From Sipunculus nudus (Eukaryota > Annelida > Sipuncula > Golfingiida > Sipunculidae), in contig CM049311.1 of assembly GCA_026874595.1 (NCBI GenBank), positions 57,374,453 through 57,438,452 on the forward strand: DNA of 64,000 nt, given 5' to 3'. The stretch's first letter is position 1. Each line of letters opens with the position of its first letter. The translations under genes and the position numbers were made by a program. Positions 56,584-64,000 of the stretch are shown in pieces. The notes below the pieces were generated by a model. That model did no database searches. It was not told the DNA's origin and worked only from the letters and a program-made list of their open reading frames with translations.

Positions 56584-57932
56584 ATAGGTAGCCCAACCAG
56601 TTTGCAGAAACTGATGAAACACTCCATGATCAATATCTATGCAATGAATCATGGTGATCATGGTTGTTCAGATACTTCAGCTTTTGTATTAAATCTTCCA
56701 TTATTCTGGAGGGGGGGGGGGGGTACTTCGGAGCACCATAGCTCCAAGAATATGGGTAACAGAGACCTAATTTCAGGTTTCCAAGGAGACTTTTTCATGG
56801 GCCTCCCTGCATGTCAAGAGAGAAGATTCTAGGTCCAGTTGTTACGATTTGTGCCCTGTTAACAGATAACCGCATCTCATGGTCTCAAAAATAGAGAAAA
56901 AAAAAATCGTTAAAATAAAAAAAATACAGGTGGCCCACCAGTCTGCAGAAACTGATGAAACACTCCAAGATCAATATCTATGCAAAGAATCATGGTGATC
57001 ATGGTTGTTCAGATACTTCAGCTTTTGTATTAAATTTTCCATTATTCTGTGGGGGGGGGGGGTTCTTCAGAGCCCAATAGTTTGAAGAATATGGGTAACA
57101 GTTACCTAATTTCAGGTTTCCAAGGAGACTTTTTCATGGGCCTCCCTGCATGTCAAGAGAGAAGAGTCTAGGTCCAGTTCTTACGATTTGTGCCCTGTTA
57201 ACAGATAACCGCATCTCAAGGTCTCAAAAATAGAGAAAAAAAAATCGTAAAAAAAATACAGGTGGCCCACCAGTCTGCAGAAACTGATGAACACTTTCCA
57301 TGACCAATATCCATGCAAAGAATCCTGGTTATCAATGCATTATTTGTTGAGATACTGGAGCTTTTGTATCAAATTATCTATTATTCTGGGGGGGTACTTC
57401 AGAGCCCAATAGCTGGAAGAATATGAGTAACAGAGACCAAATTTTAGGTTTCTAAGGAGACTTTTCATGGACCTCCCTGCATATCAAGAGAGAAGATTCT
57501 AGATCTAGTCGTTACGATTTGTGACCTGTTTACTGATGACCACATCTTTTAAGGTCTCAAAAACAGAGAAAAAAATCATAAAAAAATAAAAAAAAAGGTA
57601 GCGCCGACAGTCTGCAGAAACTGATGAAACACTTCATGATCAAAAACTATCCAAAGAATCATGGTGAACAACGCATTAGTTGTTTAGATACTTGAGCTTT
57701 TGTATCAAATTTTCCATTATTCTGGGGGGTACTTCGGAGCACCATAGCTCAAAGAATATGGGTAACAGAGACCTAATTTCAGGTTTTCAAGGAGATTTTT
57801 CATTTACCTCCCTGGATGTAAAGTAAGAAGATTTTAGGTCCAGCGGTTACGATTTGTGCCCTGTTAACAGACAGACGGACAAAGGGTGATCGCTTTGGCT
57901 CAGATGACTTACAGTCAGCTGAGCTAAAAACA

Positions 57933-58480
57933 GAAATGTGGTTTTGATATTAGGCAGTCCTGAAGTGTGATAATAGGTTTTAATGGAAATTTGAGTTTTT
58001 TTCTGAATATCTCAAAGGAACAAAGTCATATTGACCCAATTTTCAGTATGGTTGGAGATTTTTGGGACATCTAACAGTATGCCAAATTTAGGATTCGGAG
58101 GTCTAACGGTTTCAAAACGTGCCAGTCTAACGGACGGATAGACAGAAGGACCACGGACAATGGACTACAATTATAGATCAGTTGACTTATAGTCAGCATA
58201 AAAATGATAAGGTCGGTGGTGCCACCTGTCTTGTCTAAGAAAAAATTGTCCACGATTAATAGACATGCCAAATTTAAGGCAAATACCTTGAACCACTCTG
58301 GAGACATGAGCAGTTTTCACAGAAAGCACATATACAGATGGACACCATGGCAAAACAATTGCAGATGGCCCCCACCAGGCTTGCATACAAGATGGAGGAG
58401 TCGAAGATCTCTGAATAAGAACAATTTCAGGCCAACAGGCCCAAAAACTCCTGAGAAAAGGACATTAATTTATTCTACAA
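57933..58480. repeat. Fragments of related repeat elements
   Basis: TTTTGATATTAGGCAGTCCT at 57944 matches units near 60130 and 60820. A degraded 3' end, AGATCAGTTGACTTATAGTC, is at about 58178. Then comes a GGTGGTGCCACC variant at 58215. No gene. Confidence 0.6.
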
Positions 58481-61076
58481 ACAAGGGACCCATGGGTCAC
58501 GGCGCTCAGCTGTTATATATGATAAAAACATATGATTTAGAAATGGGGCACATGCTTGTTTTGTGTGGAAATAAATATAAGCTGTATTATGAGTTGTGGG
58601 TGTTTAGCTTATGTATGATTTTGATAGTATCTTTGGAGACAGGGAAGAGGATTGATTTCATTTATTTTATTAACAAATGGAGTGCTATTGTCACACAAAT
58701 TTTGACTTGGCCATATCACTTATAAGCAGAACATAAAATATAAGAGTTTAAACATTTATTAAAAATAATTTCAAATTGTCCCAAATATAATTTTTATTAA
58801 AAATAATAAGAAAATCATATGATTTAAAAAAAAACAACTGAAATGATTATTAAAATAATATCAAAGAATAAATTCATGAATGCATTCATGAATACATTTT
58901 GAAAGTATTTGCACTGGTATTCATATATTTTCATTTTACCTGAATTCCCATTCTTATGCAAGAAATTTTATAATGGAGTACATATTCATATTCGTATTCA
59001 AATACATTTGCAAAGTATTCACACCATGTCTGGTATTATTCAGTTTTCACCAAACAAAGATGTTGAGAATCAAGAATATACAAAATTCACTCATTTAAAC
59101 AATGAGCATAAGTACCTGGTTTTATGGCTTTTATTCATATTAAAAAGAAATAAATGTAATATATTTATTTTGGACTACTTTCACATCAATGTACACACTA
59201 GACACAGCAGGAATCTAGATAAATATTATCAACTTCATCTTTGTCTATCATTAATTTCCTTCATATGATCCCTAATGATGAGTAATGAATAATATGATTT
59301 ATTTTTTTATCATTAAAATTGAACTGAAAAATACCATAGGTGACTGCATGGTGTTATTTGGAATATGTGACATTCTATCAATCGATACAAGATCCTTATA
59401 TCATCAGTAACTGCAAGTTAATTATCAACTAAAATTCCTTTTCCATTTTTCTTTAATTTCTTATTAAAAACCAATAAAAATTTATTAATTTTTTGCTTCT
59501 TGTTATGTTGTTAATTAAAACTACTGGATGAGTTGGGTTGGACACCTGGATCAAGTGTGGCTGGCCATAAGCTGCCTGGCTGCCCGAGTGTATGCCTCGC
59601 ATCAAGCGTGAATAATTTAATGAAGGTCAACAAGGTCAACATACAGGTGACTCAAGAGGGGCTGGGGAGAGCTAAGGTCTGACATGGTCTCAGAAAAACA
59701 TTAATAAAAGCTACAATTTTTGGCCAATTTCTTTCAGTTTTCTAAACTAAAAAGCTGAAATCCTTATGTGTGCATGATATGAAAATTATATCAACAGTGC
59801 TCACAGGAAACAAACATGCCATGGTCAAAATTTAAGTTACTAATTTTATATTTATACCAATAACTTATAAAATTTGAAAAATTCAGAACTAATTTTGGGT
59901 ATTCAATTGAATCTTGATAAAATAATGTTACATCCCAGACAAAAAATCTCTAGCTTCAGCAATCCTCTTGTTAAGGGAGTAAATATATTTCTTGATTTTT
60001 TACAAAGTGCATTATGTTTGGGCCCATAACTTAAAACAATTACACAATACTGACATCATTTCTGGCATGTGCATAGAGAATGTATAGAAAATATGTATAT
60101 TATATATGATTAAAGTCAGATTAGTGGTTTTGATATTAGGCAGTCTTGAAGTGTATCAATAGGTTTTTAATGGAAAAATGAAGTTTTTCATTAATATCTC
60201 AAAGGTATTAAGTCCTAGTGACCAAATTCTTGGCATGGTAGGGGATTTTGGAGACATCTAATTGTAGGCCAAATTTTTGGAACTGAGAGCTGAAGCTCGG
60301 GAGCTGAGCTCTTGCAAACTGCATAACACTAGCTTGATGTAAACAATATGTTACATGGTGCTTGAAAGCTTGAATAAAATCTACAGTTTTTGATCAACTG
60401 GTTTCAAATTTTTTGTGTAAACAGACAAAATGCTAACAAAAACATGCTGTGAAAATTAAATCCACAGTCCTTACAGGAAAAAAACGTGCCATGGTCAAAG
60501 TTGGGCAAAATTTAAGGTACCAAATTTTTTATTTTTGTTAATATTTAAAAAAATTTAAAAGATTTTGATCCAATTTTGGGTATACAATTTAATTTTGATT
60601 AATTAAAGTTATATTACTGGAAAAAAAAGTCCATAGCTTTAACATGTTTTGTGTTAAGTGATCAAATATATTTCCTGATTTTTTACAAAATGCATTATGT
60701 TTGGGCCTATAACTTTTTAAAATTATATAATACACACATATTCTCTGGCATGTACATAGGAACTATATAGGGGAATATTTACGGTAAATATGAGGAAAAA
60801 CAGATGATTAGTTTTGATATTAGTCCGTCCTGAAGTGTGAAAATAGGTTTTTAATAAAAAATTGAGGTTTTTCCTTAATTTCTCAAAGTCGCAAAGACCC
60901 AGTTTTCGGCTTGGTAGGAGATCTTCGGGACATCTAACATTATGCTGAATTTTGGATTCCTAGGTCTTACGGTTTCAAAACGTGCCCTGTTAACGGACGG
61001 ACGGAGAGACGGACGGACGACGGACAATGGACCACGACCATAGCTCAGATGACTTATAGTCAGCTGAGCTAAAAAT
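58481..61076 (+). mobile_element. Complete Helentron-like family 1 element with ~680-bp repeated interior
   Basis: The 5' end is ACAAGGGACCCATGGGTCAC, followed by GGCGCTCAGCTG. The 3' end is the hairpin at 61041-61071 (TAGCTCAGATGACT...AGTCAGCTGAGCTA) followed by AAAAAT, preceded by (GGAC)n near 60995-61025. CGCTCAGCTG at the 5' end is inverted in CAGCTGAGC at the 3' end. Interior segments recur about 660-690 bp apart (59780/60440 and 60130/60820). The 173-codon frame just upstream and the frames inside show no domain. Confidence 0.7.
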
Positions 61077-61869
61077 TGAAGGAAGGTAGCGCCAGCTTAA
61101 ACCATAGTATCTCCAGACTTTGTCTGGCAATACAATTAAGTTTGAGAGATTAACAGCCAAATATAAATGGACACACACTGGTGTAATAGACTATGCACTT
61201 TGCACAATGTATTCTCTAACCTCTTGTGGTTGAGGTATTAGAATCATAAAATCTATTTATATTTGCTAAATGCATGCACACCCAGAAATGCACTGTTTTA
61301 TACATACATATATATTTATGGCTTTTTTTATTGAGGTACCTTTAAATGATTTGAAAACTGGTTTCATCATCATATCTTCTACAATATCATCATCATATCT
61401 TCTTGTTACCAAACACTATTAAGCGTTACATTTGCATCTTCATGACACGTGCTCATATTAAAGATCAGTCCTGTGATTTTTCTGTTAATCAAACCATAAA
61501 AATTTAATATCAGAAGTAACATTCATGGTAGTGGTTAAAGATAACACAGGAAGAACGCAAGCATGATACCCCAAAACCCAAAGGCTCAGGAACAGACACG
61601 ATACCATACCCCGACAACGGGGAATACCTGTGAGATGATAATGGACAATGCAAAGACTCGAGAACACAGTGATTTTTATTCATAAAGAATGAAAATAGAG
61701 AAATATAGAATACATCATTTGAAAAAATATAAATACACAAAGTCTTATAATTTTGCAGAGCGCATCAGTATATTGATTTGAGTATAAGAATATATTGCTA
61801 AGAGATATCATAAAATATGAAGAGGAATGATTAGTACTATAACATCCTAATATTCTTTCCAGCATACAA

Positions 61870-61936
<67 letters not shown>

Positions 61937-62699
61937 TTTGCATGGTGATGTTAAATTTTATTATAAATAAAAGCCTAAAACATCCACTTTTGATTCTGCA
62001 GCAAGTAGATTTGACTACTTTCATTAGAAAGAGGAGAACACTGTATTTATCATTTATTCCTCAACACTTCAGTAACGTTAATAAAAATATGTATCTCCAG
62101 TATGGACCCATTAATTAAAATGTATTGCTGGTAAAATTGCCAAGTATGATTAAAACCATTCAATTTTTTTCAAAACTGTAATTCTGATTATGTAAAGATT
62201 ATTGAACATTTGACCCTAATATGCTATTATATTAACAAAGGAAAATGTTATAAAATCCTATGATAAACATGTTTACCATTAACATGTTTGTTCAGAGTAC
62301 TCTGTTATCTTTACAATGTCATATTAAGGGTAATGCAACAATCACTGGATATATCAGATGTGTAGTGAGGGATGCCATTTCGTATCTGACTAAATTATTC
62401 CCTATCAAGACCTTTTTGAATATGTATATCCAGAATATATGCAAATTTCTGAACACTGATATTTACTTTAAAAAAAAATCATTGAAACTGAAAGTCCCCC
62501 CCCCCCCCAACCCCTAAAAATGGATACAAAAATTTTGGAACCCAGTTCTTACAGGACATTGACTGGACATCAGGCCCCTTTCAGACATACCATCTATAAG
62601 TACAGATGTTAGCATCAACTGACATTTCTACAGGGGTAAATTTTAATATACAAAATTAGCATTTAGCTGTGAACTCTTCCCAAGCACAGTTTATATATC
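61077..62699. other. AT-rich spacer with (TA)n tract, no gene seen
   Basis: A TA microsatellite lies at 61873-61932 and a poly-C run at 62497-62508. No exon is recognisable on either strand. Confidence 0.55.
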
Positions 62700-63116
62700 A
62701 ATATGATTCATAATATGAAGGGTTAGATCCATAAAATTCATTATATGAAGGGTTAGATCTGTATAATTCATAATAAGTAGGGTTAGATCGGTATAATTCA
62801 TGATATATAGGATTAGATCTGTATAATTCATAATATGGAGGGTTAGATCGGTATAATTCATGATATATAGGGTTAGATCTGTATAATTCATAATATGTAG
62901 GATTAGATCCATATAATTCATAATATTTAGGGTTAGATCAGATTAATTCATAATATGTAGGGTTAGATCCATGTAATTCATAATATGTGGGGTCAGATCC
63001 ATATAATTCATAATATTTAGGGTTAGATCCGTATAATTCATAATATGTAGGGTTAGATCCATGTAATTCATAATATGTGGGGTCAGATCCATATAATTCA
63101 TAATATGTAGGGTTAG
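62700..63116. repeat. 30-bp minisatellite, about 14 copies, with telomere-like core
   Basis: Unit of the form GTAGGGTTAGATCYRTATAA followed by TTCATAATAT. Most units contain TAGGGTTAG, which includes one full TTAGGG-type repeat. Units differ mainly at 5-6 positions. The open frames through it (LILHIMNYTD-type repeats) are artefacts of a period divisible by three. Confidence 0.92.
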
Positions 63117-63300
63117 AGAGTATCTTTATGCTTAACTGGGAATATTGGAATCTGAACAGATTTTGACAGATGTCTAAGACTGTATGACAACTCCCCACCT
63201 GTGATACAGTAACACATGATACAGTGATACATACTGATGTATAGACTATATAAATGAACCTGTGTCATATGGCCAGATAAAGTAGTATAATGTATGCTGT

Positions 63301-63440
63301 TAGGTTTAATAATCCTTGGATAAAATCAAATTAGATGAAAAATGTAAGTGCAACTACCGGTAATGAAATATGCTATATGGTATAATAATCCTTGGATTCA
63401 ATCACATTAGATGTAAAATGTAAGAGCAACTTATGAAATA
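63301..63440. repeat. Two-copy tandem duplication, about 77-bp period
   Basis: TAATAATCCTTGGAT and AATGTAAGWGCAACT phrases occur twice, 77-78 bp apart. The rest of 63117-64000 shows no recognisable gene. Confidence 0.65.
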
Positions 63441-64000
63441 CAAAATGTCATTGGATTTGTGCATAATATATCATCTTTTGCATAAGGACATAGGCAATAA
63501 ACTTTATCTGTTTCCATATAAAGATGTAATGTCATGGATTATCACCTTCTTATTATCAACTTGTCTGGCAGCTATGCTTTCAGAGACTCGCCTCATTGAA
63601 CCATTATAGCATATGTTTCATGAACAATAATTAAGCCTGTACTTGTCCAGGCCAAAATCATAACAGTTTATCAAATTCAATGAACCAAATGTAAACAAAA
63701 GACAATAGTCAAGACTTTTCAAATGCCTTCTGAACAGGAAAATATGCATAAAAAAATGGAACAGGTTTACAAGCTTTTATTTGACTGGTCAGAGTCTGGA
63801 CGTCCATCTAAGGATGCTAAATGTTTACTTATAAATAGCAAAAGATATGAATCATTTTATTGTCTTAATTGCCTTGTTCATTATTCATGAAACGGACTGT
63901 GTCAATAAAGTAAGGTCTCTGAAAGAGTAGCGGTAGTAGGGTATGGATGAAGCCTTTGCCGTGGGTCTGTCATTAACGCCTGATCCAGGTATAAAAGGTC

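Larger units (their letters stand above)
50094..57932 (+). repeat. Helentron-like family 1 complex of ~165- and ~340-bp units
   Basis: A 5'-type end ACATGTGACCCATTAGTCAT at 50094 precedes GACGCTCAGCAGA. Units with GGGTAACAGAGACCTAATTT recur near 50508, 50669, 51234, 51570, 51910, 52253, 52566, 53240, 53587, 53924, 54258, 56755, 57095 and 57758 (a changed copy at 52906), mostly about 340 bp apart. Hairpin 3' ends (TAGCTCAGATGACTTTCAG and partner) preceded by (GGACAGAC)n occur at 53387-53417, 54456-54486 and 57897-57927, so at least three element copies abut. Family 2 interrupts at 54499-56583. A minus-strand fragment of the 47-kb element is at 50842-51063. No gene. Confidence 0.75.

Noticed and set aside
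58204-58725. 173-codon open frame
   Set aside because: It crosses from one repeat fragment into the 5' end of the next element. No domain, no exon borders, and composition like the surrounding noncoding sequence.
62691-63198. Repeat protein with NYTDLTLHIM-type units
   Set aside because: Frame through a 30-bp minisatellite; the repeats are nucleotide-level and no start context or splice sites support a gene.

Overview
This is a eukaryotic, AT-rich, intron-bearing window, almost certainly from an invertebrate animal and most likely a mollusc. The mollusc call is inference. It rests on a multicopy actin locus and on Helitron/Helentron-like elements with internal tandem arrays, a repeat style familiar from bivalves. 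No prokaryotic-style gene, rRNA or confident tRNA gene was seen. The left two thirds hold an actin gene cluster. The right third (about 43-64 kb) is repeat territory without a convincing protein-coding gene.

Actin cluster. Four paralogues share one layout: seven coding exons whose six introns sit at the same places, equivalent to canonical actin codons 41/42, 121/122, 168, 204, 268 and 308. All 24 coding introns are GT-AG by eye. Gene A (minus, 8566 to 2950, 380 aa) and gene B (minus, 21797 to 17606, 374 aa, divergent) face left. Gene C (plus, 25355 to 29240, 380 aa) and gene D (plus, 34858 to 41755) face right. B and C are therefore head to head across about 3.6 kb. D is a tandem duplicate of C, including the promoter and intron sequence. 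It is decayed: a TGA at codon 22, a changed P2 loop and catalytic His, an eroded TATA-like box and an interrupted leader exon. Perfect CArG (SRF) boxes lie upstream of A, C and D, as in muscle and cytoskeletal actin promoters.

Between and inside the genes are small non-autonomous elements. They include a TTAA-flanked MITE pair (12.1-12.5 and 30.4-30.8 kb), a mariner-like TA-flanked element in gene C intron 3 that contains a tRNA-derived SINE promoter, a hAT-like fragment and SINE-like fragments in and near gene A, a perfect 65-bp palindrome (11.7 kb) and a 129-bp hairpin (5.7 kb).

The right third holds a 3.5-kb foldback-type element (43.1-46.6 kb) whose long inverted arms carry 21-bp satellite arrays. 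It also holds a Helitron-like element ending in hairpin + CTAG (47.1-48.5 kb), and a 50-61 kb complex of Helentron-like elements built of roughly 340-bp units. Another array of the last kind, with about 158-bp units, opens the window at 0.3-2.0 kb. Two of these families have the same terminal layout but different, internally matched inverted repeats. Several unrelated arrays carry the same palindrome, AGGTGGCGCCACCT. A 30-bp minisatellite with a telomere-like TAGGGTTAG core lies at 62.7-63.1 kb. No transposase, Rep/helicase or reverse transcriptase reading frame was found, so every mobile element here looks non-autonomous.
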